A DNA stretch of 64,000 nucleotides from Blastococcus carthaginiensis (GTDB lineage: Bacteria > Actinomycetota > Actinomycetes > Mycobacteriales > Geodermatophilaceae). The notes below the pieces were generated by a model. The model did no database searches, was not told the origin of the DNA, and saw only the letters and a program-made list of their open reading frames with translations. The first letter of the stretch is position 1; the number at the start of each line of letters is the position of its first letter. The position numbers and the translations under genes are program-made. The DNA lies in the NCBI RefSeq assembly GCF_030731085.1, contig NZ_JASNFN010000003.1, positions 43,017 to 107,016 on the forward strand. Reading direction: 5' to 3'. Below are positions 16,093-25,337 of this stretch, piece by piece.

Positions 16093-17373
16093 ATGTCCTC
16101 GTCCCAGCAGCACGGTCCGGTGTTCGCACCCGGCTCACCGCGGCAGGTCGCCGTCATCGGCGCCGGCGTGGTGGGCCTGTCCTGCGCCTGGTTCCTCCAG
16201 GAGGCCGGCGTGCAGGTCACCGTCTACGAGCGCGACACCGCGGGTGCCGGCGCCTCCTGGGGGAACGCCGGCTGGCTTACCCCGGCGCTGACCGCACCGC
16301 TGCCCGAGCCGGCGGTGCTGCGGTACGGGCTGCGCGCGGTGCTCAGTCCTCGATCACCGGTGTACCTGCCGCTGCGTGCCGACGGCGCACTGCTGCGCTT
16401 CCTGACCGGCTTCGTGGCGCACAGCACCGCGCGACGGTGGCGGGCCGGGATGGCCGCCTACGTGCCGCTGAACGAGCGAGCTCTCGAAGCCTTCGACGTC
16501 CTCGCCGCTGCCGGAGTACCTGCTGTCACCCATCCCGCGCGACCGTTCCTGGCGTGCTTCCGCCGCGAGCGCGAGGCCGAGCGGCTGTGCGGCGAGCTGG
16601 AGGCCATCCGCGACGCCGGCCAGGAGGTCAGCGGTCATCCGATCACCGGCTGGCAGGCCCGCGCCCTGGAGCCCGCGCTCACCGACCGGGTCTGCGCCGC
16701 GGTGCAGATCCACGGGCAGCGCTACCTGCACCCGCCGGAGTTCGTGCGGTCCCTGGCCTACGCGGTGCGGAACCGCGGCGGCGAGCTCGTCGAAGGCGTC
16801 GGGGTCAGCGACCTGCAGCACGTGAGCGGTGGGATCACCGTCGTGACCAGCAGCGGCGAGCGGCTGTGGCACGACGCTGTCGTCGTCGCCACGGGCGCCG
16901 AGCTCGGCCGCCTGGCCGGACGGTTCGGCGTGCGCCAGCCGGTGCAGGCCGGTCGCGGCTACAGCTTCAGCGTGCCGGCGCACCAGATGCCCGGCGGCCC
17001 CTTGTACTTCCCTGCCCAGCGGGTGGCCTGCACGCCGCTGGGTGACCGGTTGCGGGTGGCCGGGATGATGGAGTTCCGCCGCCACGGCGACCCGCTCGAC
17101 CCACGCCGGGTCGCCGCGATCGTCGACGCGGTCCGCCCGTTCCTGACCGGGGTGGACCTCGACGACCGCCGCAACGAGTGGGTCGGTTCCCGCCCGTGCA
17201 CTCCCGACGGGCTGCCGCTGGCCGGCGCCACCGCTTCCCCGCGGGTCTTCGTCGCCGGCGGCCACGGCATGTGGGGCATCGCGCTCGGTCCGATCACCGG
17301 CCAGCTGGTCGCCCAGACCGTGCTCAAGGGCGAGGCCCCGCCGGAGCTCTCGCCCTTCGACCCGCTGCGCTGA
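16093..17373 (+). CDS. DadA-like FAD-dependent D-amino-acid dehydrogenase/oxidoreductase
   Basis: A 426-aa DAO-fold flavoprotein. It has the N-terminal FAD motif VAVIGAGVVGLSCAWFL (about residues 17-33), an acidic YERD strand end, a GASWGNAGWLTP segment typical of DadA-type dehydrogenases, and the C-terminal GGHGMWGIALGPITG flavin-contact motif. The start follows GAAGGAG. DadA-type enzymes oxidise D-amino acids or other secondary amines to 2-oxo acids and ammonia. It sits between a DksA-like gene and a PucR regulator, so nitrogen-source oxidation is reasonable; the substrate is unknown. Confidence 0.75.
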   Translation: MSSSQQHGPVFAPGSPRQVAVIGAGVVGLSCAWFLQEAGVQVTVYERDTAGAGASWGNAGWLTPALTAPLPEPAVLRYGLRAVLSPRSPVYLPLRADGALLRFLTGFVAHSTARRWRAGMAAYVPLNERALEAFDVLAAAGVPAVTHPARPFLACFRREREAERLCGELEAIRDAGQEVSGHPITGWQARALEPALTDRVCAAVQIHGQRYLHPPEFVRSLAYAVRNRGGELVEGVGVSDLQHVSGGITVVTSSGERLWHDAVVVATGAELGRLAGRFGVRQPVQAGRGYSFSVPAHQMPGGPLYFPAQRVACTPLGDRLRVAGMMEFRRHGDPLDPRRVAAIVDAVRPFLTGVDLDDRRNEWVGSRPCTPDGLPLAGATASPRVFVAGGHGMWGIALGPITGQLVAQTVLKGEAPPELSPFDPLR

Positions 17374-17481
17374 ACCGGCCCCCGCACCCCTGCCCGTCGG
17401 CGGCCTCCCCACCTCCCGTCGAGCCCGACCCTGGCCGCAACCGGGGGCCGCGGACAGGGCCGAGGTCGGTCAGCTGGGGCA

Positions 17482-17518
17482 TGCTCCCCTTGCCGACCAT
17501 CGGCAAGGTCTGGGAGCA
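17482..17518. promoter_or_regulatory. Palindromic operator copy 2 with extended hairpin before pucR
   Basis: The core TTGCCGA-N3-TCGGCAA (17490-17506, spacer CCA) extends to 9-bp arms. It is flanked by a second outer pair TGCTCCC/GGGAGCA (17482-17488 and 17512-17518). It ends 8 nt before the first possible PucR start codon. It could be an autoregulatory operator, an RNA hairpin hiding the ribosome site, or both. Confidence 0.65.
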
Positions 17519-17538
17519 CAGGAGCCGTGAGGGGCACG

Positions 17539-18768
17539 ATGGCCATGGACCCGCAAGGCGCCGATCACCGACGACCTCCCCGGCCGTCCGCGTCCGATGA
17601 CTGGCTGGCTCCCATCGCGGCCTCGGCTGCGGCCGCCCGTCAGGCGCCGGTGGAGCTGCTCGGCGAGTACCTGCCCATGCTCGCCGACGCGGCGATCAAC
17701 GGACGCCGCCCCGACGCGTGGGAACTCGATGCCGTCCGGGAGTCGGGGCGCCGCGCGGCCGCGCAGGGGGTCGGGGCTCGGCGCGCGGTCGATCTGTACC
17801 TGTCAGCGGCGTGGCGGCTCTGGCGACAACTGCCGGTCGTCGTGCGATCCAGCGATCCGGAGAAGGTCCGGGCCGCCGCGGAGGCGGTGCTGCGTGTCCT
17901 GGACGACGCCGTCGGGGTGCTCGTCGACGGACACCAGGCCGAACGCCGGGAGATGATCCGTCGCGAGGAGTCCGTGCGAGCCGAGTTCGTCGACGATCTG
18001 CTCCGCGGTGACGCTGACGTCTCGCGGATGGTGGAGCGGGCCCAGCTGTTCGGCATCGACCTGGGCAAGCCGCACCACGTCGCGCTGGTGGCCCCACGCG
18101 ACCCCGGCGGCGGGATCGACCGGGCGGCGACCGCTCTGGAGCGAGCAGTCGTCGACCGGTTCGGCGATCGCGAGGTCCTGGTCGCGATGAAGGACGGCCG
18201 CGTCGTCGTCGTGGTCCCCAGCGCCGCCACGCCGGCGGGCGCCGCCGCGCGGGGCACCGACGTCGGTGTGCTCCTGCAGCAGGACCTACGGCGACTGCGG
18301 ATCCCCGGTCGATGGCGGGTGGCGGCCGGGCGGGCGTTCCCCGGGGTCTGGGGGGTGCCACGCAGCTACGAGGAAGCCAGAGAGGCGCTGGCCCTGGCCG
18401 ACCGGCTGGCCGTGGAGGACGACGTCGTCCATGCCCGGGACCTCCTCGTGTACCGGGTGCTCGGCCGCGACCAGGCGGCGATCGTGGACCTGATCCGCGA
18501 CGTGCTCGGCCCGCTGGAACAGGTCCGCGGCGGCGCGCAGGTGCTGCTCGAGACCCTGCACGCGTACTTCGATGCCGGTGACGTCGCTACCGAGGCCGCA
18601 CGACGACTCCACGTCTCGGTGCGCACGGTCACCTACCGACTGGCCAGGGTCGCCCAGCTGACCGGGCACAGTGTCGCCTCGCCCGATCAGCGGTTCGCAC
18701 TCCAGTCGGCCGTGCTGGGGGCGCGCCTGCTCGGGTGGCCGGTCAGGCCGCTGCCCACCGATCCCTGA
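17539..18768 (+). CDS. PucR-family transcriptional regulator
   Basis: A 409-aa regulator. The N-terminal half is a CdaR/PucR sensor-like region, the middle a GGDEF-like degenerate domain (residues about 160-290), and the C terminus a PucR helix-turn-helix: ETLHAYFDAGDVATEAARRL then HVSVRTVTYRL. PucR proteins control purine, amino-acid and related nitrogen catabolism. ATG at 17539 follows GAGGGG; a GTG at 17527 close behind AGGAG is an alternative. The gene follows the DadA-like gene and has the shared palindrome in its leader, so autoregulation plus control of the 15323-17373 genes is my inference. Confidence 0.85.
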   Translation: MAMDPQGADHRRPPRPSASDDWLAPIAASAAAARQAPVELLGEYLPMLADAAINGRRPDAWELDAVRESGRRAAAQGVGARRAVDLYLSAAWRLWRQLPVVVRSSDPEKVRAAAEAVLRVLDDAVGVLVDGHQAERREMIRREESVRAEFVDDLLRGDADVSRMVERAQLFGIDLGKPHHVALVAPRDPGGGIDRAATALERAVVDRFGDREVLVAMKDGRVVVVVPSAATPAGAAARGTDVGVLLQQDLRRLRIPGRWRVAAGRAFPGVWGVPRSYEEAREALALADRLAVEDDVVHARDLLVYRVLGRDQAAIVDLIRDVLGPLEQVRGGAQVLLETLHAYFDAGDVATEAARRLHVSVRTVTYRLARVAQLTGHSVASPDQRFALQSAVLGARLLGWPVRPLPTDP

Positions 18769-18852
18769 ACGGAGACCTCCCGCGCAACGGCGCCGGGCAG
18801 ATCTCCACGCTGGACCTGCGCCGGACGACCCTCGGCGGCTGACGGGCGCCGG

Positions 18853-19680
18853 TCAGCGCTCCAGCACCGCCGCGATCCGGGTGATCGTGGCCTCCTCCAC
18901 GGGCAGGTGCGGCAGCACCGACGGCACCTCCTCGGGCTCCAGCCCGGTGTCGCCGAACGCGGCCAGCAGCAGGTCGGCCTCGTCCGGCGGCACCGGCACC
19001 GTGCAGCCGGAGCCCTCCAGGGCGGCGCGGGCGAGGAACAGGGCGCCGGCCAGCGTCTCGTCGGGCACCGGCGCCGGCTCGGGGACGACGGCGGACCGGG
19101 CGGCCGCCTCGGCGGCGCGCACCAGCGACAGCGGCAACCCCTCGGCCTCGACCTCGATCAGCGGGACGTCGCGCAGCGCGGCGAGCACCAGGTGCTCGGC
19201 GTCGATGCGCAGCGGGGCCGCCCAGTCACCGGCCCGCACCACGCCGGCCACGTCGTCGGGGTCCTCGCCCAGGTCGTCGGCGAACTCGGCCCACGCAGCC
19301 GGGCGCGTGGCGCGGGCGCGCTCCCCCGCCAGCCGGCAGGTCTCGCCGACGAACGGGACGAGCACCTCGTCGTCGAACCGCTCGGCCACCAGCCGGCCGT
19401 CGGCGCCGATCATGTCCAGGGCGTCCTGGAAGCTGCCCGGCGCCGCGTCGCCGAGGTCGACGCGGCCGTCCTCCTCGCTCCCCAGCCGCTGCCCGGTGGC
19501 CGCCCGCTCCCCCACCGTCAGGCCGCTGGGCACCACCCGGCCCGCGCGCCGCCGGTGGTGCGGGCGGTCGGAGAGCCCCACGGCCCACGCGCAGCTCTCG
19601 GCGATCAGCGCGGCACCGCGCTCGCGCAGCACCTCCCGGGTCAGCAGCCCCATCCAGTCGACGTCGAACACGCCCTCCAC
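18853..19680 (-). CDS. Conserved-looking hypothetical protein
   Basis: A 275-aa soluble, acidic, alanine- and leucine-rich protein that I do not recognise. There is no signal peptide or membrane segment. It has an aromatic-rich N terminus (FDVDWMGLLT), then several charged helices. Third-position GC is strongly coding. GTG at 19680 is used here; another GTG nine bases in has an equally good ribosome site. It lies just downstream (37 bp) of gabD on the same strand, so the two may be co-transcribed. Confidence 0.6.
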   Translation of the reverse strand: MEGVFDVDWMGLLTREVLRERGAALIAESCAWAVGLSDRPHHRRRAGRVVPSGLTVGERAATGQRLGSEEDGRVDLGDAAPGSFQDALDMIGADGRLVAERFDDEVLVPFVGETCRLAGERARATRPAAWAEFADDLGEDPDDVAGVVRAGDWAAPLRIDAEHLVLAALRDVPLIEVEAEGLPLSLVRAAEAAARSAVVPEPAPVPDETLAGALFLARAALEGSGCTVPVPPDEADLLLAAFGDTGLEPEEVPSVLPHLPVEEATITRIAAVLER

Positions 19681-19717
19681 TCTCCCCGCGACGGCGCGCG
19701 GGCGCTCGCGACCCCCG

Positions 19718-21142
19718 TCACTCCGCTGCGGAGCCGGCGGTGCTGCGCTCGGCCTGCTCGCTGCTCGGCCCGCCGATCCAGACGGTCTTGGCGTTCGTGA
19801 ACTCGCGCATGCCCAGCCCGGTGAGCTCCCGGCCGTACCCGCTCTGCTTGACCCCGCCGAAGGGGAGGTCCGGGTAGCTCGTCGTCATGCCGTTCACGAA
19901 GGCCATGCCCGAGGCGATGTCGCGGATGAAGCGCGCCCGCTCGTCGGCGTCCTCGCTCCAGAGGTTGGAGCCCAGCCCGTAGGGGTGGCTGTTGGCGATC
20001 TCGATCGCCTCCTCCAGCGAGTCCACCGTCCACATCGCCGCGACCGGGCCGAAGACCTCCTCCAGGTAGAGGTCCATCTCCGGCGTGATGCCGGAGAGCA
20101 GGGTCGGCTCGAAGAACCAGCCCGGCCGGTCCACCCGCTTGCCGCCCACCAGCACCTGGGCGCCCTTGGCGACGGCGTCCTCGACGTACTCCTCGACGTC
20201 GTCGCGGCCGGACTCGGTGGCCAGCGGCCCGATCTGGGTGCCCTCGTCCATCGGGTCGCCGACGGTCAGCGCGCCGATCTTCTCGGCGAACAGGCGGGTG
20301 AACTCCTCGGCGACGTCGCGGTGCACGAAGAACCGCTTGGCCGCGATGCAGCTCTGCCCGTTGTTCTGGTTGCGGGCGGTCACCGCCACCTCGGCCGCCC
20401 GGTCCAGGTGCGCCGAGGGCATGACGATGAACGGGTCGCTCCCGCCGAGCTCCAGCACCGTGGGCTTGAGCGCGTCACCGGCGATCGAGGCCACCGACTG
20501 GCCGGCGGGCGCGCTGCCGGTGAGCGTCGCGGCCGCGACCCGGTCGTCGCGCAGCACCTGCTCGATCGTGCCGGAGCCGATGAGCAGCGTCTGGAAGACG
20601 TCGTCGGGGAAGCCCGCCTTGCGGAAGATCTCCTCCAGGTACAGCGCCGTCTGGGGGACGTTGCTCGCGTGCTTGAGCAGACCGACGTTGCCGGCCATGA
20701 GCGCGGGGGCGGCGAACCGCATCGCCTGCCACAGCGGGAAGTTCCACGGCATGATCGCCAGCACCACGCCCAGCGGCTGGTGCACCACGTAGGCCTGCTC
20801 GGCACCCACCGCGGCGGCGTCCTTGGGCTCGGGCTCCAGCAGCGCCGGGCCGTGCTCGGCGTACCAGCGCAGGGCCTTCGCGCACTTGCCCACCTCCGCC
20901 TTCGCCGAGGCCAGCGTCTTGCCCATCTCGGTGGTCATGAGCTCGGCGACGCCGTCGGTGTCGGCGTCCAGGACGTCGGCGGCGGCCGTGAGCCAGCCGG
21001 CCCGCTGCTGCGGCGTGGTCAGCCGGTAGCGCGCGAACGCCTGCGCGGCGCGCGCGATCCGGTCCTCGAGGGCCTCGTCGGTGAGCGGCTCGTAGGTCTT
21101 GAGCGTCTCGCCGGTGGCCGGGTTGATCGTGGCGATGGCCAT
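19718..21142 (-). CDS. gabD: NAD(P)-dependent succinate-semialdehyde dehydrogenase
   Basis: A 474-aa aldehyde dehydrogenase. It has the INPATGE opening of GabD enzymes, IMPWNFPLWQAMR cofactor-binding loop, LELGGSDPF with the general-base glutamate, GQSCIAAKRF with the catalytic cysteine and a KQSGYGRELTGLGMREFTN end. Length fits the GabD1 subfamily. It oxidises succinate semialdehyde to succinate, feeding the TCA cycle. ATG at 21142 follows GGAGGGAG, and a further upstream frame extension is antisense to the promoter region. Substrate is inferred from subfamily resemblance. Confidence 0.85.
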   Translation of the reverse strand: MAIATINPATGETLKTYEPLTDEALEDRIARAAQAFARYRLTTPQQRAGWLTAAADVLDADTDGVAELMTTEMGKTLASAKAEVGKCAKALRWYAEHGPALLEPEPKDAAAVGAEQAYVVHQPLGVVLAIMPWNFPLWQAMRFAAPALMAGNVGLLKHASNVPQTALYLEEIFRKAGFPDDVFQTLLIGSGTIEQVLRDDRVAAATLTGSAPAGQSVASIAGDALKPTVLELGGSDPFIVMPSAHLDRAAEVAVTARNQNNGQSCIAAKRFFVHRDVAEEFTRLFAEKIGALTVGDPMDEGTQIGPLATESGRDDVEEYVEDAVAKGAQVLVGGKRVDRPGWFFEPTLLSGITPEMDLYLEEVFGPVAAMWTVDSLEEAIEIANSHPYGLGSNLWSEDADERARFIRDIASGMAFVNGMTTSYPDLPFGGVKQSGYGRELTGLGMREFTNAKTVWIGGPSSEQAERSTAGSAAE

Positions 21143-21310
21143 GGTGTTCTCCCTCCGGGGTCCGCCCGTCACCTGCCCCTCGGGAGGCGGTCGAAACGGC
21201 GCGGACGGTCCCACGGGGACCCGCGCACCGGGGTGCGGCCCGGCCACCCGGCCCGCTGGCCTACCGTGGGGCACCGATTCGGACGACGGCGGAACGATTC
21301 AGGGGCACAG

Positions 21311-22297
21311 GTGAACTGGACGGCAGCGGGCGGGAAGGGCCACCCCCCGGCGGCAGGCTTCGTCCACGACGCGCTGCACTACGACTCCCTCGACGACTTG
21401 GTCGACGTCGCCGTTCCCTTCCTCCGCGGCGGGCTGGACGCCGGGGAGGCCGCCGTCGTCGTGGCCTCGGACCCGGCCACCGCCGCGCTGTGGGACGCGC
21501 TCGGCGACGAGCGGCTCGTGGTCCTCGACCGCGCCGCCACCTACGGCCCGCGCACGCCGGGGGCGATCACCAGCTTCCGCCGGCTGGCCGAGCGCCAGCG
21601 CGCGACCGGGGCGTCGCGGGTGCGGGTCCTCGGCGAGGTCGACCGCGGGGCCACCCCACGCGAGTGGCTGGAGTGGGAGCGCTACGACGCCGTCCTCAAC
21701 GAGGCGCTGCGCGGCTGGGACCTCTGGGGTGTCTGCGCGTTCGACACCCAGCGGCTCCCCGGGCCGGTGCTCGCCTCCGCGTCCTGCACGCACCCGCATC
21801 TGGTGACGTCGCAGGGCCGCACCCCCAGCACGGGGTACACCGAGCCGGCCACCTACCTGCGCCGGCTGCCGGTGCCCGACGAGCCGCTGGAGAGCTCCCC
21901 ACCCCGGTTCTCGGCCGCGGACGTCGCCGACTTCATCGGCCTGCGGCACGCCGTCGCCGCGGAGCTCGCGGGCCTGACCGCACCCGCCGACGTGGTCGAG
22001 GACTTCCTGCTCGCCGTCGACGAGATGACCTCCAACGCCGTCCGGCACGGGCTGCCGCCGGTCAGCCTGCGCCTCTGGACCGCCCCGGACCGGATCGTGT
22101 GCACGATCGCCGACGGCGGCCCGGGCTGGGACGACCCCTTCGCCGGGTACGGCCCGGCGCACGGCGAGGACCTGTCCCGCGGCGGGATGGGGCTGTGGCT
22201 GGCCCGGCAGCTCTGCGACCACGTCGACATCTCCGGTGGGGCGCACCACCCGGGCGACGGCGGGGCCCGCGTCCGGCTCACCACGCTGCTCCGCTGA
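21311..22297 (+). CDS. MEDS-domain anti-sigma-type ATPase regulator
   Basis: A 328-aa two-domain protein. Residues about 15-180 are a MEDS sensing domain (FVHDALHYDSLDDLVDVAVPF, YDAVLNEAL). Residues about 200-328 are an RsbW-like HATPase: N box DEMTSNAVRHG, G1 ADGGPGWDDP and GGMGLWLARQLCD. Such proteins are partner-switching anti-sigma kinases without a phosphorylatable histidine. GTG at 21311 follows AGGGG. It diverges from gabD. A second MEDS gene at 41359 carries a different output domain. Confidence 0.8.
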   Translation: MNWTAAGGKGHPPAAGFVHDALHYDSLDDLVDVAVPFLRGGLDAGEAAVVVASDPATAALWDALGDERLVVLDRAATYGPRTPGAITSFRRLAERQRATGASRVRVLGEVDRGATPREWLEWERYDAVLNEALRGWDLWGVCAFDTQRLPGPVLASASCTHPHLVTSQGRTPSTGYTEPATYLRRLPVPDEPLESSPPRFSAADVADFIGLRHAVAAELAGLTAPADVVEDFLLAVDEMTSNAVRHGLPPVSLRLWTAPDRIVCTIADGGPGWDDPFAGYGPAHGEDLSRGGMGLWLARQLCDHVDISGGAHHPGDGGARVRLTTLLR

Positions 22298-22462
22298 GCC
22301 GTCCGCCGGACGATTTCCGGCCAGTGGGGAGGCCGGGCGCGCCGGGCGGTCGCGGGCCGCGATACTGAGGGCCGCAGCCTTGCGACGATGGGAGCAGCGT
22401 GGTGGATCGGGCGCGTTCGGACCACGGCCGGGGAACCGGCCCCGCAGAGCGGGAGGGCTGAC

Positions 22463-23263
22463 GTGGACAAGGTCGTCCACTCCGCCGAGGAGGCGGTCGC
22501 CGACATCGGCCGGGGCGCGACCCTCGCCGTGGGCGGGTTCGGGTTGTGCGGGGTGCCGTACGCGCTGATCGACGCGCTGCTGGCGCAGGGCGCCGACGGG
22601 CTCACCACGATCTCCAACAACTGCGGGGTCGACGACCAGGCCCTCGGCGTGCTGCTGTACTCGGGGCGGATCCGCAAGACGATCAGCTCGTTCGTCGGGG
22701 GCAACAAGGAGCTGGCCCGGCTGTACCTGTCCGGTGAGCTCGAGGTGGAGCTGACCCCGCAGGGCACGCTGGCCGAGCGGTTGCGCGCCGGCGGCAGCGG
22801 CATCCCAGCCTTCTACACCCCCACCGGCGTCGGCACGCTCGTCGCCGAGGGGGGCATCCCGATCCGCTACGACGCCGACGGGAACGTGGTCGAGGTCAGC
22901 CGGCCCAAGGAGGTGCGCGAGTTCGACGGGCGGCAGTACGTGCTGGAGACCGCCCTGACCGCGGACTTCGCGCTGGTGCACGCGTCGGTGGGCGACCGGC
23001 ACGGCAACCTGGTGTTCCACGAGTCGGCGGCCAACTTCAACCCGCTGGCCGGCATGGCCGGGCGGATCACGGTCGCCGAGGTCGAGGAGCTCGTCGAGCC
23101 CGGCGAGATCACGCCCGAGCACGTCCACCTGCCCGGCGTCTTCGTCGACCGCGTCGTCGTCGTCGGCGCCGACCGCAAGCCCATCGAGCGGCGCACCACC
23201 CGCCCGCGTTCGGACCGCTCGCAGACCCCGGCCGCCGCCGGTGAGGAGGCCACGCCCGCATGA
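22463..23263 (+). CDS. scoA: 3-oxoacid CoA-transferase subunit A (ScoA/PcaI type)
   Basis: A 266-aa family I CoA-transferase alpha subunit. Signature segments are VGGFGLCGVPYALIDAL, SNNCGVDDQALG, TPQGTLAERLRAGG and IPAFYTPTGVGT. These enzymes move CoA from succinyl-CoA to acetoacetate (SCOT) or 3-oxoadipate (PcaIJ). GTG at 22463 follows GGGAGGG. A proline- and arginine-rich tail of about 25 residues extends the usual C terminus. The protocatechuate operon 2 kb away has no dedicated pcaIJ, so this pair may fill that step. Confidence 0.88.
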   Translation: MDKVVHSAEEAVADIGRGATLAVGGFGLCGVPYALIDALLAQGADGLTTISNNCGVDDQALGVLLYSGRIRKTISSFVGGNKELARLYLSGELEVELTPQGTLAERLRAGGSGIPAFYTPTGVGTLVAEGGIPIRYDADGNVVEVSRPKEVREFDGRQYVLETALTADFALVHASVGDRHGNLVFHESAANFNPLAGMAGRITVAEVEELVEPGEITPEHVHLPGVFVDRVVVVGADRKPIERRTTRPRSDRSQTPAAAGEEATPA

Positions 23264-23928
23264 GCCTGACCCGTGAGCAACTCGCCGCCCGCGTGGCGCT
23301 GGAGCTCGAGGATGGCCAGTACGTCAACCTGGGCATCGGCATGCCCACCCTGGTGCCGAACTACGTGCCCGAGGGGGTGCACGTCGTCCTGCACTCGGAG
23401 AACGGCGTCCTGGGTGTGGGCCCCTACCCCTTCGAGGGCGAGGAGGACGCCGACCTGATCAACGCCGGCAAGGAGACCGTCACCCTGCTGCCCGGCGCGA
23501 GCTTCTTCGACTCGGCGCTCTCGTTCGGCATGATCCGCGGCCAGCACCTCGACGTCGCCGTGCTGGGGGCCATGCAGGTCAACGCCCGCGGCGACCTCGC
23601 GAACTGGCTGATCCCGGGGAAGATGGTCAACGGCATGGGCGGGGCGATGGACCTCGTCCACGGTGCCCGGCGCGTGATCATCATGATGGAGCACGTCGCC
23701 CGCGACGGGTCCCCGAAGATCGTGCAGGAGTGCACCCTGCCGCTGACCGGCAAGGCGTGCGTGGACCGGATCATCACCGACCTCGCCGTCATCGAGGTGA
23801 CCGGCGACGGGCTGGTGCTGCGCGAGACCGCGCCCGGGGTGGCCGTCGACGAGGTGGTCGCCGCGACCGGCGCCCCGCTCACCGTCGCCGACGACGTCCG
23901 CGAGATGCCGCTGCCCGCCACCGTCTGA
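23260..23928 (+). CDS. scoB: 3-oxoacid CoA-transferase subunit B (ScoB/PcaJ type)
   Basis: A 222-aa family I CoA-transferase beta subunit. It has YVNLGIGMPTLVPNY at the N terminus and the catalytic glutamate in the SENGVLGVG motif (about residue 47). GGAMDLVHGARRVIIMMEH and CTLPLTGKACVDRIITDLAV follow. It forms the active heteromer with the upstream subunit; ATG overlaps the scoA stop by 4 bp. A strong perfect hairpin lies 43 bp downstream. Confidence 0.9.
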   Translation: MSLTREQLAARVALELEDGQYVNLGIGMPTLVPNYVPEGVHVVLHSENGVLGVGPYPFEGEEDADLINAGKETVTLLPGASFFDSALSFGMIRGQHLDVAVLGAMQVNARGDLANWLIPGKMVNGMGGAMDLVHGARRVIIMMEHVARDGSPKIVQECTLPLTGKACVDRIITDLAVIEVTGDGLVLRETAPGVAVDEVVAATGAPLTVADDVREMPLPATV

Positions 23929-23971
23929 CCCGCCCCTGGCGAGGGCCTCGGCGACGCCGACCCACGACGCG

Positions 23972-24006
23972 CCGGCGCTGCCCGTCCTCGACCGGGACGG
24001 GCAGCG

Positions 24007-24010
<4 letters not shown>
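23972..24010. terminator. Bidirectional terminator hairpin between scoB and purU
   Basis: Perfect 15-bp arms (CCGGCGCTGCCCGTC at 23972-23986 and its complement at 23996-24010) around a 9-nt loop, between convergent genes. No T-run follows on either strand. The 3' arm runs directly into the duplicated and poly-C sequence described next. Confidence 0.75.
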
Positions 24011-24161
<151 letters not shown>

Positions 24162-24205
24162 GGCACCGGCGGCGTAGCGGCGACCCGCCGCGGAAGGGCG
24201 GCGGC

Positions 24206-25078
24206 TCACTCGAAGACGACGGTGCGGCCCCCCTGGATGACGACGCGGTTCTCGGTGTGCCAGCGGACCGCGCGCGCGAGCGCCCGGGTCTCGGCCTCAC
24301 GGCCCCGGGCGGCGAGCTGCTCGGGGCCCAGCGAGTGGTCGACGCGGATCATCTCCTGCTCGATGATCGGCCCCTCGTCGAGGTCGGCGGTGACGTAGTG
24401 CGCCGTCGCGCCGATGAACTTGACGCCCCGGGCGTGCGCCTGGTGGTAGGGACGGGCGCCCTTGAAGCTCGGCAGCATCGAGTGGTGGATGTTGATCGCC
24501 CGGCCCTCGAGGGCCTCGCAGAGGCCGTTCGAGAGGATCTGCATGTACCGGGCGAGGATGACCAGCTGGACCTGCTCCTTCCGCACGATGTCGAGCAGCG
24601 CGGCCTCGGCCTCGGGCTTCGTCTCGCGGGTCACCGGGATGTGGTGGAAGGGGACGCCGTAGAAGTCGGCGATCCCCGCCAGGTCGGGGTGGTTGGACAC
24701 CACCGCGACGACATCGAGGTTGAGCTCGCCGACCGAGTTGCGGAACAGCAGGTCGTGGAGGCAGTGCGCGTACTGGCTGACCATGACGAGCACGCGCTGG
24801 CGCTCGGCGGCGTCGGCCATGCGCCACCGCATCCCGAAGCGCTGGGCGACCGGCTCGAAGGCCGCGCAGAGGCGGGCGAAGTCGAGCGGCACGCCGTCGA
24901 CGTGCCGGAACTCGACCCGCATGTAGAACATGCCGCTGGTCAGGCTGTCGAACTGGTGGCTCTCCACGATGGTGCACCGCTCGTCCACCAGCAGTCCGGA
25001 CACGGCGTGCACGATGCCCGCGGCATCCTGACAGGACAGGACCAGGACGCCGTGCTGAGCCTCGGCGGGCCGCGTCAT
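24206..25078 (-). CDS. purU: Formyltetrahydrofolate deformylase
   Basis: A 290-aa protein. Residues about 8-90 are an ACT-like regulatory domain (SCQDAAGIVHAVSGLL). The rest is a formyl-transferase-fold hydrolase domain with VVSNHPDL, ARYMQILS, the catalytic segment INIHHSMLPSFKGARPYHQA and GATAHYVTADLDEGPII. It hydrolyses 10-formyl-THF to formate and THF. ATG at 25078 follows TAGGAG by 7 nt. Neighbouring 5-formyl-THF cyclo-ligase suggests a small folate one-carbon module next to the aromatic genes. Confidence 0.93.
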   Translation of the reverse strand: MTRPAEAQHGVLVLSCQDAAGIVHAVSGLLVDERCTIVESHQFDSLTSGMFYMRVEFRHVDGVPLDFARLCAAFEPVAQRFGMRWRMADAAERQRVLVMVSQYAHCLHDLLFRNSVGELNLDVVAVVSNHPDLAGIADFYGVPFHHIPVTRETKPEAEAALLDIVRKEQVQLVILARYMQILSNGLCEALEGRAINIHHSMLPSFKGARPYHQAHARGVKFIGATAHYVTADLDEGPIIEQEMIRVDHSLGPEQLAARGREAETRALARAVRWHTENRVVIQGGRTVVFE

Positions 25079-25337
25079 CACGTCACTCCTACGGATCGTC
25101 CGCGGCCGGTCGGCCGACCGCGGTGGGGGCTTCCCGCCGTCCATGTGGTCACCATGACCAGGACGTCGGGAAACGTGGGCTATGTGAGCCTAGGCATGTG
25201 GGCGCCTCCAGCGGATGCCGCACCCGACCTCGGCCGAGCCGCGACAACCGACGCCGGCGGGCGCCGTGGGACGGACAGCGGCCCGGACGGGGCGTAGTCG
25301 CCTGCTGTGGCCGCCCGGGGCCCGAGGTCGCCTCGGC

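Noticed and set aside
18671..22297. A 1,208-codon plus-strand frame ending with the MEDS regulator
   Set aside because: Only the last 328 codons have protein-like sequence. The part before 21311 is antisense to gabD and the hypothetical gene, and a ribosome site precedes the GTG at 21311.
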